From positions 806,001 to 870,000 of the forward strand of contig NC_088958.1 in NCBI RefSeq assembly GCF_010111755.1: DNA of 64,000 nucleotides. The letters run 5' to 3'. Numbering within the stretch: the first letter of the stretch is position 1; each line of letters begins with the position of its first letter. The notes below the pieces were generated by a model. That model saw nothing but the letters and a program-made list of their open reading frames with translations, was not told the DNA's origin and did not search any database. Source of the DNA: Nakaseomyces glabratus (Eukaryota; Ascomycota; Saccharomycetes; Saccharomycetales; Saccharomycetaceae). Below, one piece after another: positions 47,672 to 57,115 of this stretch. Made by a program: the position numbers and the translations under genes.

Positions 47672-49809
47672 TTATTAGACAGTTCTGTATTAATATCAGT
47701 GTGATACCTGGTGTTTTGTTCTGGTGTTGAGCTTGCTAGCAATAAATTCAGCTATACCTAAGGGCCAAAGTTATTTTCAGTAATTGTTCTGTTCTGTGAT
47801 AAGGGAAGCCTATTATCCAGTTTGTTTTATATATGTTACAGTTCAGTGTCTGAATACCAATAAAAAAGAATGGTTAAGTCAGATACAGCACAAGAATTAC
47901 AAAGTTCTCAAGCTTCTTGTCCTTGTGTACATGTCCATGCTTCACTAGATGACCACTGACCTGTAACATCCCAAGTAAACTACGTGGTTTCATAACAGCT
48001 AGGCTTGTCCATGTTACGGACCCTATACAAAGGGTCCTCTTGGCGAGTCTATTTTGCATTGTGACCCAGTTGTCGGATCACAAACTACACTACTACAAGC
48101 TACACCGAAGACTACTAGGACACCCACCAATTTGTAGAGAAGATCAAATCAAAACAAAGGCAGGAAAGAAAAAGACACGTCTGCTTCTATTTACATATTA
48201 CCATATTGGGCCACAATAGCAACAGCATCCCAAAAGTTTGGGAACAAAGAAAATGGCTTCGAGAAGCCCTAGGGCTGCCACTGGTGGATTTAAGGCACAA
48301 CAGAGATCAGCGTAGGGGTTTTGTCAAAAGAACGAAAAACCAAATTTTTCAGTTGCGACTTCGAAAATAAAGGGAAGGCAAGACTACTTAAGTTTGAATC
48401 TTTTGTACGGAGGTTTTACACGGACCGAAGAGAGAAGGGGAGCAACCAAATTCCTTATTGTTACAGAAAAATGCAGTGGGACATAGCAGGATAAAGAAAT
48501 CGAAGGATCCTTTCCATGATTTCTATTGATCGATGTAGTGCTACAGAGAACACGACGTACAAGCGTTGCTGATTACAAATATTTTGAAGATCAGAACACA
48601 GGAAAGCGGTATGGCCTGTGCAGGTGATTTATGGGCGTGTCAGATTAAGTCTACAGTCTACACAATTTAACGTAGGGCAGCGGCGGATCCACTACTTTCG
48701 ACTCTCCAACATAATCTATTATGCGGTGGTTTGCACCCTTTTCTGTGCAAATCCAATGATAAGATTGGGTTTACACGTATATACCCTTTTTGGGAAAATA
48801 CGTATTTCATATCATATTGGGTTTGTCTGCGGGCGTACAGGTTGATACAAGCATGGGTACACAAAGTGTAGTGTTTATTATGTTTAGATAATGTTCTTAT
48901 TTGAGCACACATAGACTAGGGCGAAAGCTTAATAGAGGGCAGCAATCTTGGAAGATGATCTGCCGTTCTATTATTCATTCAGCTATACGGGTTTGCGTTT
49001 TGTTTACATACACAAGTTGAAGAATTTTGTCCTTGTTGCTTTTGTCAGAATGGAGAAAGGCGGATATAGCATTCAACAACATAAAATTCTTTCTACGATG
49101 TGACATTTTTTTTTTATCGTGATTGCAATCGAAATATTCAGTAACCCGATAGAAACGTATTGATGTTCTCCAAAACAAAACTTCTAAGAATTCTTGGCCC
49201 TCCTATTTCTGATAAGCGATTTGGATGCCCATGTGGAATTTTTGGGAAGGCAAATCACATACAAATGGCACACTACATTCTTGGTCCATGGCGGTTGGAC
49301 TATATGTCCTTTGTTGAAATCTAAAAATAACTTGCAATCTTTAATATCCTAATGGATTTACCGCAAGACGCTGTTGTGATTATAAAGAATTTTTATCTTT
49401 TTATTGGGACGACAACTAGATATTTTTATTTTTACTTACTTCAACTATCAAAATTAGATAAGCTTACTACCTTTTGTAAACTAAACGTTAAATATAGATT
49501 TCAATTACTCGGGTTGGGACATCCCGCAAAGAAACGTACCTAGTTATGATACAAGTGACACGTCCTTTAATACGTGATATGTATATCCTTTGCTATCAAT
49601 ATATGTCCTTAGATGGCACTAATATCGGGGCAAAGTAGTGTATTGTAGCTGTAAAGGCGGCAGTAGTCAAAAGATCCTGGCTAATATACGTATAAGTACT
49701 ATATTATATTGTAGTTGTATTTTTCTTGTTTGTATGTGAAGAATAAAAGAAATATTTGATGGGTTTATTTTTGTTATGTTAATTAAATTATAGATGACAA
49801 AATGAATGC
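47672..49809. other. 2.1 kb region between the Bem1-like gene and RPL43
   Basis: One of the largest gaps here, upstream of the Bem1-like gene and downstream of RPL43. Small frames such as 49352-49543 (63 codons, plus) and 48252-48314 (20 codons, good ATG context) exist but show no family feature. No tRNA or snoRNA was recognised. It may hold a long promoter, an unrecognised non-coding RNA, or remnants. Confidence 0.5.
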
Positions 49810-50477
49810 TTAAGCTTCAACCATATCTCTCAATCTTCTGATGGTAGATCTGACAGTGGCAGCGGCGGCAGTGGAGACAGTGTAAGCACCACCAGCGACG
49901 GTCTTCTTACAGGAGTGACAAGACCAGATACCAGCAGCACCTCTTCTGACGGTCTTCTTACCACAGAAGGAACAGTCGTATCTAGCGTGTTGTTGGACTT
50001 CCAACTTCTTGACTTGTCTTCTCAAAGAAGAACCGTAACGGACACCGTACTTACCAGTGATACCAACCTTCTTTGTTCTCTTAGCCCTGTTTAAATTCTC
50101 AACAATACCTCTTTGCTTTACATGAAATAGATGAAATGGATATTAACTCGTAGTGGAAGATGGGTTCGGTAGGGGTAGGGAATCACAAAATACCATATTC
50201 ACAGGCACTTTAACTTTTATCTATCTTTCTCTATCTCTCTCTTTCTCTTTTTCTAATAGTCACACAATTTCTACTTCTCTCTTACTATCACTATTCCTAA
50301 TCAGATTCGTATTATTCCAGTTTCATTCTACCCGAGTATCCAATTTCAAACATCAAAAGACAAAATGGGGTTGTATTATGTTCATGTTAGTAAAACAGCT
50401 CAAATCATTTTTAAAGAAAGGACAGGACGGGCCATTATAACCCTCCCATCGCTCATAGTGTATAGTTTAACGTACAT
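49810..50477 (-). CDS. RPL43A: Ribosomal protein L43 (eL43), two exons
   Basis: Exon 2 (50086-49810, 277 nt) encodes [20 protein letters not shown] onward, the complete eL43 except for the start. It includes the zinc site CSFCGKK...WSCHSCKK. The start codon is split as AT|G: exon 1 is the two bases at 50477-50476, followed by a GTACGT donor, and the acceptor is AACAG at 50087. The predicted intron is 389 nt. S. cerevisiae RPL43A also has a 2-base first exon, a 277-nt second exon and an intron of about 400 nt. A TACTAAC branch motif is at 50386-50392, far from the acceptor. The protein is 92 residues and part of the 60S subunit. Confidence 0.88.
50087..50475 (-). other. RPL43 intron
   Basis: Donor GTACGT at 50475-50470, canonical TACTAAC at 50386-50392 (minus strand), acceptor CAG ending at 50087. 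The branch motif is close to the donor and about 300 nt from the acceptor, unusual for yeast; several AGs lie between. The reading frame of exon 2 is open for a further stretch into the intron, but the family start shows where coding begins. Confidence 0.65.
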
Positions 50478-52371
50478 TTTTTGTTTATGTTGTTCCTTGG
50501 TTGTATATTATGAGAATACAGGTAACAATATAACAAGCTATTTCAATATATATCAAATATAGTTTCAATGGAAAAGAATTGGTGAAAAAAAAAATTTCAG
50601 TGTGTGAGTGGTGGTTTTACCACACTAACAAATTGACCTGCGACGAAAGTGCTTTCGCTGGAAAAAATTTTTTTTTTTTTTCAAAATTTTTCACTTCCTT
50701 CGTAGGATAGTACCGAATCCACGTCATATCGTATTTGATTGTCCACCCACAAGCAACTCCTCGTGCACGTCAGCAACTGGTTGGTCCTCATACAGTGGTA
50801 TTCACTACGGGATGGTCAGTGGGATGGCTGCCATCCTTCGTGTCTCGGTGCGGCCAGAACTGGCATTACCGGATTTTTTTCTCTCTGCTAGATCGATCAC
50901 GTGTTGCGTATAATGCCTGGCGTATCTAGTAAGTGCATAGCATTGCCGGTATTGTACTGCAGTTGTTTTGAGAGTTACAGAGTTACCCGGTTTATCTGAT
51001 GTAGGTGGCCCAAATACAGAAATGGAAGCTAACCCAAAACGGCAATACCAACGAGTTGTTTTTGGAGAAGCTGTCCCTCAGAAATAAATGTTGAATTTTT
51101 TGGTAAGGAGGTAATTTTCAAGATGTTTGGGTGTTGTCAAATGCAGTCACAAATATACTTGACCACGTATTCCAGTACTAGGTGTTACGTAAGAGGTGCT
51201 CCAGTTATTGGGGAACAGTGAGTCGTTTCTTGCGCTGCTTCTAACGGATCATTTTTTCTCCCCCGCTCCCCTGCCCCTTCTCACTAATGATCTCTGCCCA
51301 GCGTTGCACCTAAGCAACAAGCTCAGAACGGAAAATAGGGGATTTCCCCCCGTGCGTTTCTTCACAAAGTCTTGTGCGAGTGGAGATATTTCTCGATAGG
51401 GGAGAGATGGGGGGGGGAACTCTCGGTCACAGAAGAAGCACCGCAGAAGGACCCGGAGTTTCCGAATGAGGTAATCAGAATAGCAATTCTTCGCGGAACC
51501 CGAAACAAGGGATTACCACTTTAGTAAAAGACATTCACTCCCCCCCAGGTTGTACCGCCACTTGTGTGCACAGGCTTCGAAAGAGGCATTTTTTTGTTTT
51601 GTCTTTGTTTATTTCACGATAGTTTTCCTCTGAGGAACAAGGCCCTCCACGCTAATGGAGCCACTCCTAGTACAGGGACAGCCCCTTTTCTTCCCACACC
51701 CAAGAAAGCACCAGCGTATCCCTATTCCCTATTCCCTTCCCTATTCCCTCTTCTATCGTCACACAAGCGAGGAAGAAATCGAAAGAACCCGAAGAGTCCT
51801 TTGAACACAACGCAAAACCCAAAGCGTAGCGGTATTCGATTCACCCGATGCTCACCGGGATGTTCACTGGATGTTCACTGAGATGTTCACTGAGAAACAC
51901 CTGTGCAAATAAATACTGCTCCCACTGAAAAGGGAACCCCTAAATCAATCAGAGCTCTCTGCGGAAATGGCTCTCCTCAATCCCCAAAGTCTGAACGCAG
52001 CGCGGAGAGTACTGCCGAAATCGGTCCCTCTGCGCAGATTCTCACAGCTATTGTGCTTGTATTTGTATTTGTGCTTGTGCTTGTGCTTGTGACTAGTGGG
52101 CAGTAGTGGGCCCCTGCTTTTATTCAGCGCGTACATCCTCTCAGATACACCTGTACACACCCGCTGATCTTCGGAGATTGCTTTTCCTCTCATATATAAG
52201 GCATGGGGGATTCTTGGCCTTCCTTTCTTTCCCACAACTACTCGGCGGCTATTTATACTCGATCTCTTTTTGGAAGCTGGATGCTTTTAAGAGTTAATAC
52301 TTGAAATACAATAACTATAGCCCTTTCCCCCTCCCATTTCCGAACTATAAAAACTACATGTTTTGCATATT
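50478..52371. other. Divergent promoter region between RPL43 and PUF2
   Basis: A 1.9 kb gap. Near RPL43 are long A/T tracts (about 50588-50595 and 50665-50691) and a CACCCACA stretch near 50742 that only partly resembles a Rap1 site. Toward PUF2 there are three short tandem repeats (about 51718-51748, 51860-51892 and 52050-52092), G/C homopolymers at 51409-51417 and 51540-51547, and an upstream ATG at 52358. No gene is supported. Confidence 0.5.
51718..52092. repeat. Cluster of three short tandem repeats upstream of PUF2
   Basis: CCCTATT-type heptamers repeat at about 51718-51748. ATGTTCACTG occurs three times at 51860, 51871 and 51883. TTGTGC/TTGTAT hexamers repeat about six times at 52050-52092. 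All lie within the 650 bp upstream of the PUF2 start. Confidence 0.75.
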
Positions 52372-55300
52372 ATGGACGGCAATGATATACATAACCCCAG
52401 GAACGACAGTCGTAACGACCGCATCGACCGCAACGAACGCAACGAACGCAGCGAGAGTGGAGATGATCTAGATGAGTCTAAGAGAATATCGTACAGGTCA
52501 AAGAAAGAGCGGTTTGCATCGACGCTGAACAGTATCCTGCCTTCGATCAGTGCCAAGTTCCACAGCCGTAAGAACGTCAATACTAGCAGTGACGCCCCTA
52601 CAGATGTCACGGAGAGCACAGGTGTGGACTACGATAAGTCAAAGGACAGGTATTTCATGAGCGACGGAACTAGCGTCTCCGACTACAGAACCGCGTTCAG
52701 CAGCGGATACCAGCAAGGAAGCCTTTACCAGGGCAACAACTATGACACGATGAGCAACTCGAGCAAGGACCTTAATTACACTCCGATCACATACGCGTCT
52801 ATGGAAACTTCCCCTAACTACTTGAACAGTCAGCAAATACAACACCCAGGCTCTTCCGGAATGCCACTTATTTCACCACAGTTGCAGGGACATGTGAACT
52901 CAATGAGCTTGCCACAGAATAGCAATAGCCTAAACTTGAAGATTGGTAATATGAGTGCCATGACTAACAACAACTTGCCTATTCCTGCCCAGCCAAATAA
53001 CGTCTGGCAGTCTATGAACAGCAACTCAACCCCTATCAGTTTACCACAATCTGTACCCGATCCATTTGAACACAGTAATCCTCCCGTGTCGGGACTAAAC
53101 AACACTGCAAGCTTGGTAAATTCTGGGTTTGATCGAGAGAGAGCTCACTCCTTCGGAAGTTTTCAAAATGGTTCTTCCCATTACGGCTCCGATATGTCTT
53201 TGCATTACTCACTGAACAATAATACCGCATCTGGATACCCAGCACTAAATGCCGCTACTCAGAATATACCAGCTGTTACCACATCCACAAATGTCACAAC
53301 TAGTGTGCCACAAATGCAACAACAGGAGCAGTTGACACCAGTGGTTGCCGATGACGTCGATCCAGCCCTAATTAGCTGGGTTTCCACTAATATCAATATT
53401 CCTGCATCAAACCAAACTGGATTCTTGCTACCAACCAATACGTTATGTATATCTAACGTATTTCCCTTGCAGACACCAGGAGAATACGGTAACAATAACT
53501 TGAGCCACCCAATAAACTTGACAAGTACATTATTAGCATCCCTATGTTCACAGTACGGTAAAGTCTTATCTTCCAGAACTTTAAGACACTTAAATATTGC
53601 ATTGGTAGAGTTCGAAACTGTTGATAGTGCTATAACTGCGCTGGAGTCTTTACAAGGTAAAGAACTCTCTCTGTTGGGATTCCCATGCTCAGCAGCTTTC
53701 GCAAAGATCCTATCTGTAAGTGATGGTGTCGGCTTAGGTGAACATACGCTAAGTGTCAAGGAGAACTCAACGAGAAAGCCGCTACTGCACGAGGTTTTTC
53801 TCAATACAGCTTTATACCAAGGTAGCAATTCAACATTCACTCTGCAATCAAACCTTCAACCACCAGTGGTCATTTCACAACCTTCCAAGGAAAATATTTC
53901 AACGAAGAACGCTTCTAACGTTCACTTATCATCTGCTGATAACGATCCTTGTCCTTTCAAGTTGCCTCCCGCCATTCTAGCAGACAAACTGGATGACTTC
54001 CAAGATATAATCAAAAAGTTTAACATAAAGTATGACGTGGACATAGTGAACCACATGCTTAACAATTCATTGCAAAAGGGACCCAATGCTTGTGATGTTA
54101 ATAATTTTGGACCAATACCACAACAGAGTGTGCATAGACAGTTCGATGCGCCAAAACTAAGGGAATTGAGGAAGGCTTTCGATTCTAACTCTTTGTCTCA
54201 AGTGGAAATGGAGCAATTAGCCATCGCCATGCTGGATGAACTACCTGAGCTATGCTTGGATTATTCAGGTAATACGATCATTCAGAAGCTTTATGATAAC
54301 TGCTCTCCGATCATTGTGGACCTGATGCTGAGGGAATCTCACAAGTACCTGACATCAATGGGTATACACAAGAATGGTACGTGGGTCAGTCAAAAAATTA
54401 TAAAAGTAGTGAAGACCCCAAGACAGATGGACTTCATAACAAAAGGTATTCAGGATTACTGCACTGCTTTGTTCAACGACCAATATGGTAACTATGTTAT
54501 CCAAGGCGTGCTAACCTTCGGATTCCCCTGGAATAGCTTCATTTTTGAGAATATAATGTCGAATTTCTGGGTAATCGTAGATAACAAGTTCGGTGTGCGT
54601 GCTGTTAGAGCTTGTCTAGAAGCCAATGGGCATATGTCAAAGGAGCAAGAACTTTTGCTTTGTTCAATGATCATTCTATATTCTGAATACTTGTCAACTA
54701 GCAACACGGGTACCTTGTTGGTAACATGGTACTTGGACTCCTGCACTTTTGAAGAAAAATATGCAATGATCATTTCAAGCTTAATTCCACATATCGTTGA
54801 ACTTTGCAGTCACAGGTTGGGCTCTTTAACAGTACTGAAACTTTTGAACTTGAGGATAGATCAATGTGTAAAAGACTCGATCTTGACTGCTATATTTGGT
54901 GACTTGAATGACAACAAGCCATCAGAAAATCTGATCGAAATATTAAAGGACAACCACAATGGTGGCTCTTTCCTATACAAGATAATTTCTTCCAGGTTCT
55001 TAGAGTCAGAAAGGAAGTCACATTTAGTTGAAAAGATCAAGATAGTACTGTTAAACTCTAATTTAGCCCATCAAAATAAGCGTCTCATTGAAGAAGTTGG
55101 TTTAACTTCAACTGGCAACGGAAACGGCATGAGCCAACCAATTAGGCACCGAAAGACAATATCATATAGCCACAGTCATGAAAGTGCCAGACAATCGCGG
55201 GATCACACAATGCCAAATAGAGTTTCATATCCCAAATCTATTGTTTCAGCAGGCTCTTATCTCTCACCTAATGGTATTACCGGTATCGGGCACAATGAGA

Positions 55301-55569
55301 ACATAAGTCCAGATATGGCATTATATCTAGCCAACAGTAGTCCTAACTTATTGTACGGATCTCGAAATTCGCAGACGTACCAGCAGGTACCAGAATTGCA
55401 GGACTTAAGTCTTCAATTGGAAGGTATGAAGATTCATAATGACCAAAATTATTTTGGCCAGATACAATCGCATACATACGATACAACTGGTATGCCTGGT
55501 CATGATTTACTTGCCAACAGGCTCGACCATGATGAGAGTGGTTATAATATGAGCTATAACTACAGGTAG
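52372..55569 (+). CDS. PUF2: Pumilio-family RNA-binding protein Puf2
   Basis: The ATG at 52372 gives 1065 residues (S. cerevisiae Puf2 1075). The N-terminus is Asn/Arg/Asp/Ser-rich and disordered. An RRM lies at about 355-445 (TLCISNVFPLQ...LNIALVEFE). A Pumilio repeat domain lies at about 590-890, with DYSGNTIIQKLYDNCS and NDQYGNYVIQGVLTFG as clear repeats. The RRM-plus-PUM layout is that of the Puf1 (Jsn1)/Puf2 pair, which bind mRNAs for membrane proteins and promote decay. Puf2 rather than Jsn1 is chosen because RPL43A is adjacent (YPR042C-YPR043W). Confidence 0.93.
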   Translation: MDGNDIHNPRNDSRNDRIDRNERNERSESGDDLDESKRISYRSKKERFASTLNSILPSISAKFHSRKNVNTSSDAPTDVTESTGVDYDKSKDRYFMSDGTSVSDYRTAFSSGYQQGSLYQGNNYDTMSNSSKDLNYTPITYASMETSPNYLNSQQIQHPGSSGMPLISPQLQGHVNSMSLPQNSNSLNLKIGNMSAMTNNNLPIPAQPNNVWQSMNSNSTPISLPQSVPDPFEHSNPPVSGLNNTASLVNSGFDRERAHSFGSFQNGSSHYGSDMSLHYSLNNNTASGYPALNAATQNIPAVTTSTNVTTSVPQMQQQEQLTPVVADDVDPALISWVSTNINIPASNQTGFLLPTNTLCISNVFPLQTPGEYGNNNLSHPINLTSTLLASLCSQYGKVLSSRTLRHLNIALVEFETVDSAITALESLQGKELSLLGFPCSAAFAKILSVSDGVGLGEHTLSVKENSTRKPLLHEVFLNTALYQGSNSTFTLQSNLQPPVVISQPSKENISTKNASNVHLSSADNDPCPFKLPPAILADKLDDFQDIIKKFNIKYDVDIVNHMLNNSLQKGPNACDVNNFGPIPQQSVHRQFDAPKLRELRKAFDSNSLSQVEMEQLAIAMLDELPELCLDYSGNTIIQKLYDNCSPIIVDLMLRESHKYLTSMGIHKNGTWVSQKIIKVVKTPRQMDFITKGIQDYCTALFNDQYGNYVIQGVLTFGFPWNSFIFENIMSNFWVIVDNKFGVRAVRACLEANGHMSKEQELLLCSMIILYSEYLSTSNTGTLLVTWYLDSCTFEEKYAMIISSLIPHIVELCSHRLGSLTVLKLLNLRIDQCVKDSILTAIFGDLNDNKPSENLIEILKDNHNGGSFLYKIISSRFLESERKSHLVEKIKIVLLNSNLAHQNKRLIEEVGLTSTGNGNGMSQPIRHRKTISYSHSHESARQSRDHTMPNRVSYPKSIVSAGSYLSPNGITGIGHNENISPDMALYLANSSPNLLYGSRNSQTYQQVPELQDLSLQLEGMKIHNDQNYFGQIQSHTYDTTGMPGHDLLANRLDHDESGYNMSYNYR

Positions 55570-56125
55570 GATCACTTGGAATTCATATGACAGTGTCTGA
55601 GAAATATTGCTGAATTTTTGCGCTGTATCATCGCCCAATTTTTAAAATGGAACTCTTTTCAACCTGCATCTCTATTTTGCAAAGGGATCATTTATTTTTT
55701 ATCTTTACAAGATATTTTACGTCACTATTTCATATTCACAACACTAATAACTAATTCTTCTTAATAGCCTTATGTTTAATAATTAATACATGTTTTTAAC
55801 TCAATTTCATCTTTATGTAGCAAACTGTACACATATATTTGCAAGCAAATTATGGTTTTGAAACTGCTAATTGATATATGCAACAAATATAATGAACTAA
55901 AATCAAGCATTTAATTTTCAAATGATATACTGTACCTCCGATGCAATCAGAATATACGATGAAATTTTCATAAAATTCTGACTGGCGATGAGCTTCAGAC
56001 AAAACATCGCAATGGTATATTAGAAACATAATTAATAGTTTGAACCCGTTATTTAGCTTCATTCGTTATTTTGTTTATTAGCAGCAAAATAACAAGGAAG
56101 CTCAGAACTATCTGTCACATATACA
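55570..56125. other. Region between PUF2 and the YPL225W homologue
   Basis: This 556 bp AT-rich gap carries RRPE-like TGAAATTTTCA (55959-55969) and a perfect PAC (55985-55994) upstream of the next gene. No other gene was seen. Confidence 0.6.
55959..55994 (+). promoter_or_regulatory. RRPE-like plus perfect PAC upstream of the YPL225W homologue
   Basis: TGAAATTTTCA (55959-55969) resembles RRPE and is followed 15 bp later by GCGATGAGCT (55985-55994), a perfect PAC. The pair is 132-167 bp upstream of the ATG at 56126, the spacing typical of ribosome-biogenesis promoters. Confidence 0.7.
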
Positions 56126-56572
56126 ATGTCTTTGAACACATTTGATCCAAATACTGCTGAAAACTCTGAAGATATTGAGAAGCAATTTGCCGTTGTGGCA
56201 GTCGAGCAAGCTGAAACTTATTGGAAGCTTATCACATCTATTCCAGGCTCTAAACTACGTCTTACAAAGTTGGATGATGAAATATATGAACTTTTTATGG
56301 AAAGATTCCCAGAATATAAAGATATTGAAAGATTAAGAAAGTTTGACGAAGAAGAACTAAAGAACAAAGTTGCTAAGGAGAGGTGGAGACAATTTGCAAA
56401 CTATTTCGAAAAGAAGGTCGAGGACTTCAACTTTGGTACACTTTTGAGAACAGACGCCAATGCTGAGTATGGCCAATTTACTACCTGCTTCGTTGTCCGT
56501 ATTCAATTTTATGCCTTTGAAATTGCAAGAAACAGACATGGTTTGAACGACTGGGCTGTTGGTCACCAATAA
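56126..56572 (+). CDS. PBDC1-family eEF1A chaperone, YPL225W homologue
   Basis: This 148-residue protein (S. cerevisiae YPL225W 146) is a single polysaccharide-biosynthesis (PBDC1) domain with the conserved AVVAVEQAETYWKLI near residue 25, WRQFANYFEKKVEDFNFGTL near 88 and GLNDWAVG at the C-terminus. Despite the old domain name, recent work describes the yeast protein as a ribosome-associated chaperone for newly made eEF1A. A PAC/RRPE pair upstream fits a translation-linked role. Next to MMT2, as YPL225W-YPL224C. Confidence 0.93.
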   Translation: MSLNTFDPNTAENSEDIEKQFAVVAVEQAETYWKLITSIPGSKLRLTKLDDEIYELFMERFPEYKDIERLRKFDEEELKNKVAKERWRQFANYFEKKVEDFNFGTLLRTDANAEYGQFTTCFVVRIQFYAFEIARNRHGLNDWAVGHQ

Positions 56573-57115
56573 ATGTGATATGCATGATATCTCAACCGAT
56601 ACTGCTGCTTTATAAAAAGTTGCTCCTCTACTTAGTAGATTTAATGATATACAGTATTAGCATACCCAATTTTTAACCAATATCAAACGTCATGGAACAT
56701 CAAGCTTTAATAATAGAACTGTTGATTTCTAAACCGTATGTGAAATCGACTGTTTTTATCCTTGTGATAAATTAGATATTAAAAATTATTAATCTTATTT
56801 ATAGTTTAGCTTTAAAGGGATAATAATAGAATATATGAATTATAACTTAAGGTATCTCAGCAATGACTATTATATAAATCAAACAGTGTGATCTTATTAA
56901 ATATAGTTTGAGATATTCAGTAGGATACCATCGAAATATTTTTATATGATAACCTAATAAAAAAAATGTAACATTATAATAAATATGTGATATCTACTCT
57001 ATGGAATAGCGCATTCTGTCCTAGAATGCTAATATAAATATATGCGTCCTGTATCATACCTTCTATAAAAACAAAAACAAAAAACTTAACAAATTATTGA
57101 GATGTAATAGCAAAA
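56573..57115. other. Convergent 3' region between the YPL225W homologue and MMT2
   Basis: This 543 bp very AT-rich gap holds two 3' ends. I see no gene. Confidence 0.6.

Noticed and set aside
47672..47760. Possible upstream exon of the Bem1-like gene (TTTTGCAG acceptor look-alike just inside the first codons)
   Set aside because: No TACTAAC-type branch site or GTATGT-type donor in range, and the ATG at 47671 gives a complete SH3-like/PX/PB1 protein.
49352..49543. 63-codon plus-strand frame with a good ATG
   Set aside because: AT-rich, Tyr/Phe/Leu-heavy composition, no family resemblance and no supporting context.
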